A stretch of DNA of 64,000 nt from Zoroaster sp. YZ-2022 (Eukaryota > Echinodermata > Asteroidea > Forcipulatida > Zoroasteridae): positions 40,371,004 through 40,435,003 of the forward strand of contig CM055821.1 in the NCBI GenBank assembly GCA_029582265.1. The letters are read 5' to 3'. Below the pieces are notes generated by a model. That model saw only the letters and a program-made list of their open reading frames with translations. It did no database searches and had not been told where the DNA came from. The stretch's first letter is position 1. Each line of letters begins with the position of its first letter. This document shows, one piece after another, positions 1 through 12,089 of this stretch. The position numbers and the translations under genes are program-made.

Positions 1-153
1 CACATTAGAAGGAATGTATTTCACAAGAAATTTATGGGAAGCTCGATTTAACAGTAGTTATGTGTCCAAATAAAATTGATGACAGGACCCAGAATTCTTC
101 TTTTAAAAAATAATGCTTATTTTTATAATACAGATTTTCTCCCTTCTCTTCAG

Positions 154-2605
154 TAAATTTGTGCAGTACTTTGATGTTATATTCAACATGTCACGCCATG
201 GAAAGACGTTTCATAAGAATTGTGATTACGTGCACCAGTTTGCTGATACAGTCATTCACAGTCGTCGTGTTGAACTGGTAGGCAGTGCAATCAAGAACAT
301 CATGTCTACCTTGTTCTCACTACTAGACTCTGGCAGGAAAAGTGCTGATTAAAAAAAAAAACGTTTGAAAATTATTTTGAGGAAACCAAATATGTAACAT
401 TTTGTTAATCTTTAAACACATCAAATGTATGGATGAGTGATTTTTCTGAAATTACGATGAAATAAATTGGATGGTCTAGTTCCAGCCTCCTCACAGCAAC
501 TAACTTGCCTGAATCACAACATAATATTTTTGTTTTTTATACAACAGGAAAAAAATAAGTTGGACCAGAACGACACATCCGCGGGCCGCAAGTACCTTGA
601 TTTCCTGGACATCTTGCTGTCGGCTCGAGATGACACTGGGCAAGGATTGACGGATTTGGAGATCCGTAACGAGGTGGACACGTTCCTCTTTGAGGGTCAT
701 GACACCACAGCGAGCAGCCTGACATGGGTGCTGTACCTCTTGGCCCGACATCCTGAGCATCAACAGAAAGTCCAAGAAGAAATTGATGACGTGCTGAAAG
801 ATCGGGATTCGGACGTTATTAAATGGTGAGTTGGAGCAGTCATCAGTATCCTTTTCATAAGTCGATACATAATACACGCATAATAAACCCATAGGTTTGC
901 TGACTGCAAATTTATTCTGAACCAACCCTTGTTCTAGTACCTTTGATGCTTCATTTGCTGACTGAGGCTCTAAATGCCGACTGAGAAAAATTATTGGGGA
1001 GTGTAACACCCCCCCCCCCCCCAGCCATGGTCTTTCAGAAGAGCCCTAATTGGTACATTTACTGTCAGACCGTTTAATTTGCCTGAGCCCGATGGTATAA
1101 CATAGACCTTGTGCACGGCTGTCACAACTGAAGTGCGCCCTCGCTCAGTGGGCAAAAAGACAACTTATTTATTTATATCTTATTTAACCTGGGGAGACCT
1201 TTCTGACAACACCAGAACTAACTTGAGTCCGATGCACTAGACCGCTCGGTCATGACGTTCCACCTATGTTAGCCCAAAGATCTGACGTTACGTTTTGAGG
1301 CACGTGAAAGATGCCAGATGCCTCTCAATTTAGCGGAGATTCAACTTTGAACTTGGTCAGTAGATAGCTCACGGGCCTCGAAGCATGACATCAGATAGTC
1401 GGCACAACGCATCCAAATATATTACTGAATGGTACACCCAGTGCCTGTCTTTATCCTTGATAGAATAAAGATAGGGGACTAGTCTACACCTATGTGAGCT
1501 GTGCATACACACACAGTAGTGCTTTCCAAGACGACCGAGAACTTCTATTGTTCCCAATGTGTTTGGACTCTTAACTTTTTGAAGCAATCTCCATTGGTTT
1601 TGTACATAATGTCCTTCCTGAAAACCTCTGAAAACAAAGAACCGAGGACCTATTGTTCCCTTTGTTATAAGTCGTCGGTCGGTTTGCAGTGCAAGTACAC
1701 AAGTGCATCTCTATTGTTCAGTGTCTTGACACTCCGTCATGATGATGTCAGTGCATCAGGACTATTGAGATTGTCTGCCGTTTTCTTTTGATATCTATTC
1801 TTAGGGAGGACCTTGGGAAGTTCAAGTACCTCCTTCAGTGTCTTAAGGAGTCCATGAGACTCTACCCACCTGTGCCCCTCATTCAAAGAGTCATCCAGAA
1901 GGACATCGAAGTCGACGGCAAGATTCTACCCGCTGGGACGACACTAGATGTTATCGTGTATGACCTGCATCACAATCAAGAGATATGGCCGGATCATATG
2001 GTAGGCAGGGTTCTTGATTCTTTTCTGGAATTTAGGAAAATTGAGGAAGATTCGCCTGTGGCTTACTTTCTATTAAACACTAATGGGGGATTCTCTCCCT
2101 GAGACCCACCTTGGGGTTCGAAGGCCCGAGAAATTCAGTCAAATACTACTGACTTAATACGTTTTTAGTTTATAGGTGTGAAGCTCACTCCAACTAGTTA
2201 TGGAAGAAACATTCGTTTGGTAAAGATGGACCCCCCCCCCTTCTCAATCCTTTTCTGGAATTTTAGGAATTGAAGGTATGCTTATAATAGTTGCTGACAA
2301 TTGTAGATGCCGAGTTGAATTTGTAAGAACCCTCTTTTGGTTTTTGGAGAACTATCCTCACTATCAGTTCTTTTCAGAACCACATTTTTCCAAGAAGAGA
2401 TTATTACACTTGGTGTTGACTGTAAATCTAATCTTTCTAATCACATTTGCTTCGGGTGCACTGATGCAGTGCTTCATACATATGAAGGCAAAAAATTCAA
2501 ATCAATACCCTTTGATTTACAGGAGTTCATTCCAGATAGGTTCTCACAAGAGAACGTCCAGAAGATAGACCCCTTCTCGTATATACCATTTGCAGCAGGA
2601 CCAAG
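154..2605 (+). CDS. Partial CYP4-family P450 paralogue, four internal exons
   Basis: Exons at 154-277, 548-825, 1805-2000 and 2523-2605 have exactly the lengths and phases of exons 6-9 of the minus-strand CYP4 gene. They encode SRHGKTFHKNCDYVHQFAD, the I-helix [18 protein letters not shown], the ExxR stretch CLKESMRLYPPVPLIQ, and EFIPDRF ending PFAAGPR before a GTAAGT donor. Reading frames are open. Earlier exons lie left of the window. The final exon with the heme cysteine is not seen between 2606 and the gap at 4428; it may be inside the gap, or lost. A hAT element sits in the would-be last intron. By family it is an ER fatty-acid hydroxylase; whether it is functional cannot be judged without the last exon. 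Confidence 0.85.
1165..1260 (-). repeat. Possible tRNA-Leu-derived SINE relic
   Basis: On the minus strand, TGACCGAGCGGTCTAGTGC resembles a tRNA-Leu A box and D-arm. The expected B box downstream is degenerate. It lies in intron 7 of the plus-strand P450 paralogue. Confidence 0.3.
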
Positions 2606-2989
2606 GTAAGTTGCAGGTGTGTGGGTTTCCCTTTGGTCTTTGGAGAATTTACAGACTCTCCACAAGAACAAGAAATTAGAGGTTTTGACACGATACAGGC
2701 TACTTTTTTTCTTTCCTTGGTAGCTACTACTCTTCTTTCAAGAAAATTTAGAGGCAAAGGGAGATTTGTAAAAAGCCAGCAATAGCCATCTTTTATGTAA
2801 TGAGAATCAGCATTATAATCATCGTTGCTAATACATCTACAAAGACTTGTGTTGAGAATATAGCTGAACTTTAGTGGCAAGTAGCTATAGGGGTCAAAAT
2901 CAGTCAACTGACTGTTTTGATTGTTGACTCAAATGTGCATACAGGGGCATTTTTGGACCGGTTTTTTGCTGTAATTTTGACCACCCTCA
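2606..2989 (+). other. Intron of the partial P450 paralogue, no other gene
   Basis: Follows the GTAAGT donor of the last visible exon; the heme-cysteine exon was searched for in all frames here and not found. Confidence 0.5.
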
Positions 2990-4391
2990 TAGGCTTGGGC
3001 GATATCGATTTTTTCATCCACGATATATCGTCAACATATATCGCGATATTCGATAATATCGCGATTATTTTTTGTTTTCACGCATGAGTGCTTTAGAGCC
3101 GGTAATGACAGGATGTACCCATCTACAAGCGTCACAATAAATTGCCAGTGCTTACCTGAGAGACACGTGCAATTGCGCCGTTCACGAGTGCAACATATGG
3201 GGCGAGTTTTCGCTATCCTAACCAGAAACAAAACGGCACAGCTACGCGATAATGCGAACGTAACCAGACAATTGTTTTCAGTTTGTGACATGTTCAATCA
3301 TCAACGTTTCTCAAAATAGAACTTACTCGTGAGTGCTAGTAACTTGAAAGATATACTGGTATACGAACAATCATTTAAACATGTTTTAACACTTTTTACA
3401 ATCCACCATCTTGAAACTAAGCGTAACCGATCACAAAGTTCGGTTTATGTTTGGTCAGAACCATGATGTCATCGCAGCACAACCGAACTTGCGAAAATGC
3501 TTAACCAATGACCGAAGCCTAAACACGTTTCTGGTTACAGTTGCAAAAACGCACCCATCGCCATTGGCAAATCGTTTGCATAATAATTATGTGGGACGGT
3601 TACTGCGTCGTGCGTCCCAATCAAATCATCAGCCCGAGTTCACGTGATTCGCGTTCCACGTGACTGGGTCATAGTATAAACACGTGACTAGGTTTATTCC
3701 TGCATATAGTACCGTGGAGAATAAAACCATGTGATTGTGAACGTCATTTGCACTTCAGAATGTGGATTGTAGTCACACTATTTTAAATAAACGTCACATG
3801 GTTTATCAAGAGTACATGTATGTGTTTTGTCAAGAGTCGCAGTATGGTATAATATAATAGTGTCCTAATCCCTCAACTTTGATCGAGCCGCTGCCGACGA
3901 CCCATGCTTTGATTTAATTCATGACTAATGTGGATTTTTAAGGTAACGCCCATATTCTGCATATATTTAAATATGTATGATATAATGTAGTCGCCTGTGG
4001 TGCGCCAGTAGGTGCCAGAGTCACAGACTACCATGGATAGACAGTGAGACGTAAACATTGTCTACACATTGTTGGATCAAATAATACCCCATTCAATCCC
4101 CAACACTTAATCAGTCTAAATAGATTTCTTTGAGTGGCGGTGGATTATTAAACAACCTGCTCCTTTGTGATCTGACAGTCGGTTTACTACAAAAGCTGAA
4201 GACTTCCCTAAGTTTTTTCCATGGAATTTCTGACCCAACTGACAATCGAGGATTTTGTTTAATTGCGATATATATTTTTTTTCATCGCGATCTGCCGATA
4301 TCTCGATTATTTAATAAGTTCTTGATATCATAATCGAGTAAAAAAAAAAATATCGCAATATTCGATATTATCGTGTCATCGCCCAAGCCTA
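2990..4391. mobile_element. Non-autonomous hAT-type element, copy 1
   Basis: Both ends carry the 14-bp inverted repeat TAGGCTTGGGCGAT, and the element is flanked by a perfect 8-bp duplication CACCCTCA (2982-2989 and 4392-4399). An 8-bp target duplication and a TAG start are hAT features. Subterminal regions are rich in ATATCG motifs (CGATATATCG and similar). Length 1402 bp with no convincing transposase. About 1 kb of it recurs inverted at 43572-44575. Confidence 0.88.
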
Positions 4392-4427
4392 CACCCTCAA
4401 CAATACAATGTTTTTCCCCCGTCAAAA

Positions 4428-4927
4428 NNNNNNNNNNNNNNNNNNNNNNNNNNNNNNNNNNNNNNNNNNNNNNNNNNNNNNNNNNNNNNNNNNNNNNNNN
4501 NNNNNNNNNNNNNNNNNNNNNNNNNNNNNNNNNNNNNNNNNNNNNNNNNNNNNNNNNNNNNNNNNNNNNNNNNNNNNNNNNNNNNNNNNNNNNNNNNNNN
4601 NNNNNNNNNNNNNNNNNNNNNNNNNNNNNNNNNNNNNNNNNNNNNNNNNNNNNNNNNNNNNNNNNNNNNNNNNNNNNNNNNNNNNNNNNNNNNNNNNNNN
4701 NNNNNNNNNNNNNNNNNNNNNNNNNNNNNNNNNNNNNNNNNNNNNNNNNNNNNNNNNNNNNNNNNNNNNNNNNNNNNNNNNNNNNNNNNNNNNNNNNNNN
4801 NNNNNNNNNNNNNNNNNNNNNNNNNNNNNNNNNNNNNNNNNNNNNNNNNNNNNNNNNNNNNNNNNNNNNNNNNNNNNNNNNNNNNNNNNNNNNNNNNNNN
4901 NNNNNNNNNNNNNNNNNNNNNNNNNNN
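4428..4927. other. Assembly gap (500 N)
   Basis: Exactly 500 N, a conventional placeholder size, so the true distance is unknown. Translations crossing it are meaningless. Confidence 0.99.
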
Positions 4928-5065
4928 TTCTGGAAGTCCAGGCCACTGATGTAGTACTGCACGAGTCTTGCACACAGATTTGACGTATCCAAAAAGCACA
5001 TAGACGAGGAATGTCAGAATAGCTAGCAAGCCACAACTTATAATAGTAGATGTTGTCCCAACCAT
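4928..5065 (-). pseudogene. Duplicated CYP4 first exon, cut by the gap
   Basis: The start codon (5065-5063) and 46 codons are almost identical to CYP4 exon 1 at 58704-58868, with only a few replacements (for example Val for Ile after FGY, Cys for Arg after KSV). Similarity continues upstream to about 5290 (matching 58869-59095), so more than the exon was copied. It reads toward the gap and then into the plus-strand paralogue's territory, where no exons 2-10 on this strand are seen. It may be an orphan duplicate or a scaffold-join artefact. Confidence 0.7.
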
Positions 5066-5290
5066 GATAATATGTTGATGTTAATTCTACAAAGACAACA
5101 GTGAAAGAGAATTTATCAGCGCTGGCCAGTGATTCCTTGATGTTTGCAGGGACAATTAGGGGATGTACCCTTACTGACCCCAATATAAATGACCAACAAC
5201 ATCGCCAATCTGCTGAAACTCTTTCCTTGCCGATGATTTTTAGCACCTGAGGTTACCAAATTCCATGCCCAGTCATGCATGTGTGACACA
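4928..5290. repeat. Segmental duplicate of 58733-59095
   Basis: About 360 bases carrying CYP4 exon 1 and its upstream region occur twice in the same orientation, 54 kb apart, differing by scattered substitutions and small indels. The left end of this copy is hidden by the gap. Confidence 0.8.
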
Positions 5291-5379
5291 CCCCCCAATA
5301 ATTCTTATCGAAAATAAACATCTGTGATTTTACTGTTCTATGCCGTCAACGAGCTGTTGTCTGTGGAAACAAAAAGATA

Positions 5380-6660
5380 TGAATGCTTTTCATTTGCAAT
5401 GATTTTTTAAAGAAATACGGATCCTCAAAATGGACACATTCCTTGAAGAAGCGAACGAATACTACTTCATTCGTTTTCTTCGTCGGTAGTGGAAAATTAT
5501 TGAGAAAATGAAACATCAATGGTTATGAAAGGAAATCTTTTATTTTACAAAATGTTAACAGCATTTTTACACATTTCAAAGTTTTAAGTACTTTTTGCAA
5601 AAATTTTAACCACCTTCCATTTTATTGGTCTTTCAAGAATATTGATTAAAAGTTTTTTAAAATCTAAAACAATATTTTTATTTTCAAGATTAAAAACAAT
5701 TTTACGCCCATCTGGAATAAGATGAAACATGGTACATTTTCTGTGCCCCCATCAACTTTAACAGTTTGGGGGCTTTGCATTTGCAATGATTGTTTTAAAG
5801 AAATACGGATCCTCAAAATGGACATGCTCCAAATAGAATAAGTGAACAAATACTACTTAAAGGGGGACTGACATGGATTTAAATCAAACAGTTAAATATG
5901 TGATCGTTTTATTCTTTTATATCAGTAAAAGATCAATACAATTTTTGTTTTGTGTTTTTATTTTTTTTGAGAGTGTTATTTTCCATTGTAAAATGCCCCA
6001 CTTTTACGCCCTGCACGGAGGAGCTGTTCGTGACGTCATGTCGGAAGAGAAATTCGCTCAAATTCGCTCAAAATGATCGCTGCACAAAACTATGTGAGCC
6101 GATGGACCTGACCACTTTACTCTTGTCAGTCGAACTTTGCTCGTCCAAATCTGGCGATTTTTGGGTCACTTGGAACAGATGAAAGGCTAACACCGTCTTT
6201 GGTGGTGTTGCTGATTCCTGAATAAACACTTCTTCCCGGCATTTTATTAGTTCGGAAACAAAATCACGGAAGAAATGAAATCGACGCTACGTGTGAAACG
6301 TTTGTATGTATATGTACATCATGTACACCGGATCTTCCGACCTGACGTCACATATCTTATGCAAATGAAGCTTCCACCAAACACTTCAAACATTGTTTTA
6401 AAATACTTGTACTCATAAATCAATGATTAAATAGACACAGGTGGGTCTCAAAAACAATATTTTATTACAAAACGCCTTAAGTACACACGCAATAAAGGAT
6501 GTCAGTCCACCTTTAATGTTTACTTTCAGGAGTGGAAAATTATTGATAAAATGAAACATCAATATCATGGTTATGAAGTTTGAAAGTACATTTGCAAAAA
6601 TTTTAACCACCTTCCATTTTATTGGTCTTTCAAGAATATTGATTAAAAGTTTTGAGAGCT
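5380..6660. repeat. Diverged direct repeat, second copy split by a MITE
   Basis: Unit 1 (about 5388-5690) and unit 2 (about 5775-5860 plus 6517-6660) share blocks such as GAAATACGGATCCTCAAAAT, GTGGAAAATTATTGA and TCTTTCAAGAATATTGATT in the same order. Unit 1 is uninterrupted where unit 2 contains the TTAA-flanked element. Confidence 0.7.
5861..6512. mobile_element. TTAA-flanked MITE (piggyBac-like)
   Basis: Terminal inverted repeats AGGGGGACTGACAT and AGGTGGACTGACAT bound 652 bases, flanked on both sides by TTAA (5857-5860, 6513-6516). TTAA duplication is the hallmark of piggyBac-type transposition. No coding region is seen. The related direct-repeat unit at 5388-5690 shows the site without the element. 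Confidence 0.75.
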
Positions 6661-7083
6661 TTTGGGCAAGGTTACCTAACCACCAAGGTTTAGGTTGTAA
6701 GGCCTAATAATTAGCAAATCAAAAGTTAAAAAGTCACCCTTTTTGTACATGTGATAACTCCCGGACTCCAACAGAGTCGTACAACATGTAGTATAGGAAT
6801 CCCTGGGCTAGGACAATCAGTGACAAAATGACAAAAAAGTTGGCAGCATTTGAAATGTGGACCTACAGAAGGATGCTGAAAATCACATGGAAAGACAAAG
6901 TGAAGAATGTTGAAGTGCTGAGAAGGGCAGGAGCAGAGAGGAAATTGGTGAATGTTGTTAAAAGAAGGAAGCTGCAATTTTTTGGTCACCTTGTGGGGAA
7001 AGATGGGTTTCAATGGCTGCTCCTCGATGGCAGATTGGAAGGTAAAAGGCTAAGAGACTCGTGGTCTGGAGATATAAGAGAGT

Positions 7084-7705
7084 CAGCGGCGGCGCTACAG
7101 GGCAAATGCCCCCCTGGTTACTTTCTTTACCCCCCCCAATATGCCCCCCCCCCCATTTTTCCCCCGATGGTAAGACAATGCTTGGGTAGAATGTCATATC
7201 TGGCCGCCACTATTTTTCATTAAATATAACCAATAATGTAATCTTACCTACCTGGTAAGGTGGAGAACATTATGGATGATGATGGACATATACTTAAAAT
7301 TATTCCAGGATATTTATTTCATGAAAAATCAGGCATTTTTGGTATACGATGACTTCCTCAGTCATGTCACATGCGTAGTGGCAACTATAATAGGATCCTT
7401 CTATTTTCTGAAGGGGAAGATTTTTTTAGAAGGGAAATCAAGTCCGAAAACCATCATAAAAGTGGATTTTAAAGATAGTTTTCACTTTCTGTACCACCAA
7501 AAATCGATAGAATGATTTTTTAACTGGTTAGTGGTTGCAAATTTTTTTTTTAAAAGCCCTTAAAAAGTGGCGGCCGGATACGACATTCTTTCCCAATGCT
7601 TTTTCAGCAGTACAACATTTGATTAAAGATTAATGTTTGCCCCCCTTAAATTTAAGCTTGCCCCTCTCTTGCCCCACCAGTTTAACAGGTCTGGTGCCGC
7701 CGCTG
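7084..7705. mobile_element. hAT MITE with 8-bp target duplication
   Basis: Ends carry CAGCGGCGGC inverted repeats; AAGAGAGT flanks both sides (7076-7083 and 7706-7713). It is 622 bp and interrupts the LINE remnant. Inside it, a second inverted repeat pair (AGAATGTCATATC near 7187 and GATACGACATTCT near 7580) suggests an older nested element. Part of that inner element recurs inverted at about 18990-19250. Confidence 0.85.
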
Positions 7706-7799
7706 AAGAGAGTGGTGCAGAATGACGTATGGTGGATGTGTCCAGATGGCACAACACAGAGGGAGGTGGAGGTCCATGACTGCCAATCTGCTAGGAGCA

Positions 7800-8758
7800 C
7801 AGTGGCGCACCCAGGATTTGATTGGGGGGGGGGGGGGGGGGTCAAAATATTTTTATTTGAAAACCAATATGGGGGAGAGACATGGCTGACCTAAACCATA
7901 ACGCTGCCGCTGCAGCCATGTCCCTAGTCGTGCTGCCAGTGAACCTCTCGGCACATGTTAAATGTTTCCTGGTGGTTTCTAGTCATAAAAAGAAGACATT
8001 ATGGCATGATTCGGACTCGTAGGGTTTTACCTTCCATATAATTTCCTCCTCTTGATGTAAAGAACTTGAGCTTGTTTTGTCTGCAAGATTTCTATAGTTA
8101 AATACTTTCATTGGCGTGGATGTAAAGTTTGTGATCATTCGGTGAGCTAAATTTTTTCAAACACGAATTTGGCGGCAAAACCAAATCCCAATATTATCCA
8201 ATCGGTGTTTGCTAAAAGAGTGTCACATAATCTTTGTAAATTAAAACCCAATCCTGGGCCATTGTGTACAAACTGGAAAGGAGTTGATTATAATGCGGGC
8301 GTGTTTAAATTTTACGAGTAACCTCAACGACAGTCAACGACCTCAACAAGAGAAACGGACAACAGAAAATGAAAATAAAATAAAGTAAAGCTGCTCCCTG
8401 ATCAGGGTGCACCATGGCAGGGGGGGGGGGAATGTGTAAAAATGCTTGTTATATATACTGGTGGCCCTTCAAGCTTACATGCACATGCATATGCAATGCC
8501 GTAAAATATAATAGTGAGTGGAATAAATGGAAAACTTTTGGAGGGGAGCTTGAGTCTCCTGAGTCCCCATCCCTTGTACCACTGCCCTACTCCTTGCCGA
8601 ACTCCTCTGTAGACAAGACTTGGGCTCAGATTTTGCTCTTTCCTGGCTCCTTCTTTAAAAAAAAAAAAAAAACATCAGCGGGCCCTTGGGGGGGGGGGGG
8701 GCTCGAGCCACAAGCCCCCCCCTTGGGTGCGCCAGTACTACTGTACTACTACTAGTAC
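7800..8758. mobile_element. hAT MITE with poly-G tracts
   Basis: Starts CAGTGGCGCACCCA and ends with the complement TGGGTGCGCCAG plus a short expanded TACTAC tract. TAGGAGCA flanks both sides (7792-7799 and 8759-8766). Runs of G near 7828 and 8690 lie just inside the ends. Non-coding. Confidence 0.75.
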
Positions 8759-8830
8759 TAGGAGCATGCAGAGGACACCCACCGACAGAAAGACTACGGT
8801 TCTGATTACTGAAGTGTGACTTACTTCAAG

Positions 8831-9529
8831 TAAGTTAATACTTGGTTATTTTTACTTTGACCTGTTTGACATACACTGACATGGTAATCAAATTTAACCT
8901 GCTCACCTCGTAGAATGGCTAGTTGTTGTTGTAGATTAATGGCACTTTTGGCAGTCCATGTGCCCTTTGTGCCAGTCACTATACAGCAAGAGGTAGCCTG
9001 GAGCGAGAACGCAGTAGAAAAAACACTTGATGGTAACGAGGTATCCTACTAGCACTACAGTTATGTTAACATGGCTGAGGTCAATTCCACTTCATGGTCT
9101 TTATAGTTTCACAAATGTTGGATTTTGTCCTAAGAACAAGTCAAATGTAGTTGAGAAGAGCGTATGTAATTGGTTTCCAAAGGGTGAAACTGAAAAATTT
9201 TACTATTTGAAAATACAGGAGTGACAGAAATTTGGTGCGTAGGTCTACAATTATGTATGTGTACACGTATGTTAAGCTGTGACATGGAGAAGTTGAGGGT
9301 CGTGCTGAAAATGAGGGCGCCAGTAATCCTCCAGACATGGAGCGCCACAGTGCTCCTGCACACCGAGCCGTTTTCATGGTTTAGGGCCGGGCCCCCGATA
9401 AATTTTTCAGGCCCATAACGCTCCAGGTGAAGAAATGGTGGCGCTCTGTCCAGCCAATCACTGAATGCCCCGCACTTCAGCAATGTAGAGTGAAACTATA
9501 CCCTCTTAAATAAAAAATATTTAAATTAA
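8831..9529. other. Region without recognised gene
   Basis: Short ORFs only, none with recognisable motifs; no clear repeat boundaries seen. Confidence 0.4.
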
Positions 9530-9666
9530 AAAAAAAAATATATATATATAATGAAATGAGAGATGGGTTGATATGAAAAGATCTGTAAAAGTTTTAAAGC
9601 TTAACATTACACTTTTTAATATAGTGAAGTATATGAATAATGTTATATTTGGAACTAAGGAGATTT

Positions 9667-10776
9667 TTAAGGGTCATTTATTATTAAATTTAAGTGATTT
9701 TGTAAGTTTTCTCTATTGTTGTCATATTTTTTACAAGATGTGAGAAAGTGATTGGTATTATCATAAATGTGGCAGATTTCGCAGAGACCATCGGGATGTT
9801 TTCCTATTTTGTAGTAAAAACTGTTGAGACTGTTACACATGTCCATACGAAGTCTATGAATAATAATTTCCTGCCAGCGTGGAAGGTTCCATGAGTTTAT
9901 GTGGAAGGAAACCTCAGGTTGGATTAATTTGAGTGTAGAACCTTTGGAATCGCTCCATTTTAATTGCCATTTTGTTTGAGGTGTTTTTAATTTGGTGTTT
10001 AGCTTCTGTGGTGGTAAGTGGTAAATTGTAATCAATATAATTTTTGCTTGTAGCCTTTTTTGGCAATTTCAGTCAGCCTTTTCATTTCCTTTTATTCCAT
10101 TAATGACCAGGAATCCACTCAAAAATGACTGTATTTGCTTGATTACGAATGCTAATTAAAGTGTGTCGAATGTCACAGATTATTTTATTACTGGGAATAG
10201 GATGAGAGATGGCTTGGATTGCACTTAAGCAGTCACTGAAAATGCAGGTGTGAATTGGTTTGACTTGTTCAATCCACTCAACGGCTAATAGAATAGCAAA
10301 GAGCTCTGCTGTAAAAATGGAGGCTTCATTATTTATTTTAATGCTCTTAGAGTATTTGAGTTGAGAATAAATATACCGCATCCAACTGTATTTGTATCTG
10401 GGTTTAAGGAACCATCTGTGTAAATATGAAGGGAATTACTCCAGATAGTGTTAATAATTTCGGTAGCAATAAGACCCTTTTCATTATTATTTTTAATATG
10501 TTTAGTATGGTTAAATATTTCTGTGGAGATAATGGGATTTGTGTAGTGCCAATAGGGAAAAGGGTTGAAGAGAGGGAATATATTAATGGTGGGTTGGTTG
10601 CACCTCGCTTCAAAAGGGGTGTGGTGCAATTTATTACTCCACTTTTCAGCGAAATACTGTTTTTGCCAGTTGTCAAGTTGGAGGGGTTTATTAGGATGAG
10701 AAATGTGAATATTTAGTTTGATACCATATAGGTTGCAAAGAAAGTTACTTGGCGTAGTTGTAGTGGGGGTCACCAC
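9667..10776 (-). pseudogene. I-like ORF2: RNase H and C-terminal knuckle
   Basis: YTDGSLNPDTNTVGCG (first Asp), EASIFTAELFAILLAVEW (Glu), FSDCLSAIQAI (Asp) and EWIPGH identify RNase H, which removes the RNA strand. The frame breaks near 10380 and 10090. The tail 10035-9667 has CEICHIYDNTNHFLTSC, a Cys-Cys-His-Cys knuckle typical of I and related elements. Confidence 0.85.
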
Positions 10777-11047
10777 ACTCTATTTGAAGTTTCTCTGAGA
10801 GAAGTCCCATAGAGCTCAGTGCACGTTTTTAAAGCTTGATATTGGATGCTGTCTAGTTTCTGTTTATAATTAGAGGCTGCGGAATTAAAGGCTTCACACC
10901 CATATTCTAAGAGGGGTTTAATAAGCATTTGATAAAGGTGATAAAGAGTTTTACAGTCTGCACCCCAGTCAGTTCCACTGATGCATCTAAGGAGGTTTAG
11001 TTTATATATACTTCTAACAATGGTGTAATTGATGTGCTCCTTCCAAT

Positions 11048-12089
11048 TTAGTTTACTGTCAAAAGGACTCCAAGGAACTTGGCTGTTTGTTGAAAATTAA
11101 TGTTAACATTTTTTATGTTTAATTTAGTAGTAACATTTCTTTTGTTGGTAAAGAGGATAGCATTAGTTTTTGGAATAGAAATTTTGAATCCCCATTTCTC
11201 ACACCAGGAGACGATGTTATTTAAGTTTTGTTGGATTTTTTTAGTAATGAAGTTAATATTTCTATTTGATTTCCAGATGGCAATATCATCAGCAAATTGA
11301 GAGATGTTAATACCACAAGTAGCTTTAGCAAGGTCATTTACAGCAATATTAAATAAAATTGGACTGATGACACTACCTTGGGGAATGCCATTTTCAATAG
11401 TGCGTAATTCAGAAAACACACCGTTTATTTTAACCTGTATTATTCTGTTAGAAAGAAAATTACTGATCCATCGAGTGATACGACCATAAATTCCCAGAGA
11501 TTGTAATTTAATGATGACTCCCTTTGGCCATAACATGTCATAAGCTTTTTCCAAGTCCAGGAAGACTGCTAGAGTGCTTTCTTTATTGGCAAAAGCTTTA
11601 TTAATAGTAGTTTCAAGTTGAATGATGTGATCTTTGGTGCTTCTTCCTTTACGGAATCCACATTGTTGATTGCTGAGGAGATTAAATTTTTCAAGATACC
11701 AGATGAGTCTGCTGTTTACCATTCGCTCCATGAGTTTACAGATAGTGGATGTAGAGCAATTGGTCTATAAGATTGTGGTTCTTTGGAGGTTTTCCGGGTT
11801 TGAGGAGTGGAATAAGAATGGCTTCTTTCCAGCTCTTAGGGCAGTGGGAATTGTTCCAGATGATATTAAAATAATGAGTAAATATTCACGGGTTTTTAAA
11901 GGATATGTTTGAGTATATTATTGTCAATGCCATCTTTACCAGGGAAGTGCATTTAGCTGATTTGATTGCCTCTTCCAGCTCTGACATTTTGAAAGGGTCA
12001 TTAATGACATTGTCATTATTATTGTTAATGAGGAGGTTATCTTCGGCTTGCTTTTTGTATCTAAAAACGTGCACTACAATTATTATCAC
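11048..12089 (-). pseudogene. I-like ORF2: reverse transcriptase domain
   Basis: Fragments in order: SELEEAIKSAK (about 12000), SWKEAILIPLLKPGKP (about 11830), then an open frame from 11731 with GFRKGRSTKDHI, FLDLEKAYDMLWPKG, GIPQGSVISPILFNI and FADDIAIW, the catalytic Asp pair. KTNAILFTNK and FLGVLL follow. A frameshift near 11770 breaks the N-terminal part. Confidence 0.9.

Larger units (their letters stand above)
6740..8830 (+). pseudogene. LINE reverse-transcriptase 3' end, split by two MITEs
   Basis: The segment 6828-7083 encodes AAFEMWTYRRMLKITWKDKV and KRRKLQFFGHLV, the C-terminal motif of many RTE-type or related endonuclease-reverse transcriptases. The coding remnant resumes at 7706-7799 and again after 8759, with hAT MITEs at 7084-7705 and 7800-8758 in between. 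No RT catalytic core is present, so this is a 5'-truncated dead copy. The clade call is tentative. Confidence 0.6.

Noticed and set aside
500..1009. 169-codon minus-strand ORF opposite a P450 exon
   Set aside because: It is the shadow of the conserved plus-strand I-helix exon; no independent motif.
2278..2568. Two overlapping plus-strand ORFs
   Set aside because: Only 2523-2605 is exonic; the upstream part is intron with a clear acceptor before EFIPDRF.
4282..5246. Long ORFs across the N gap
   Set aside because: Their length is produced by the 500 N; only the part encoding CYP4 exon 1 is real.
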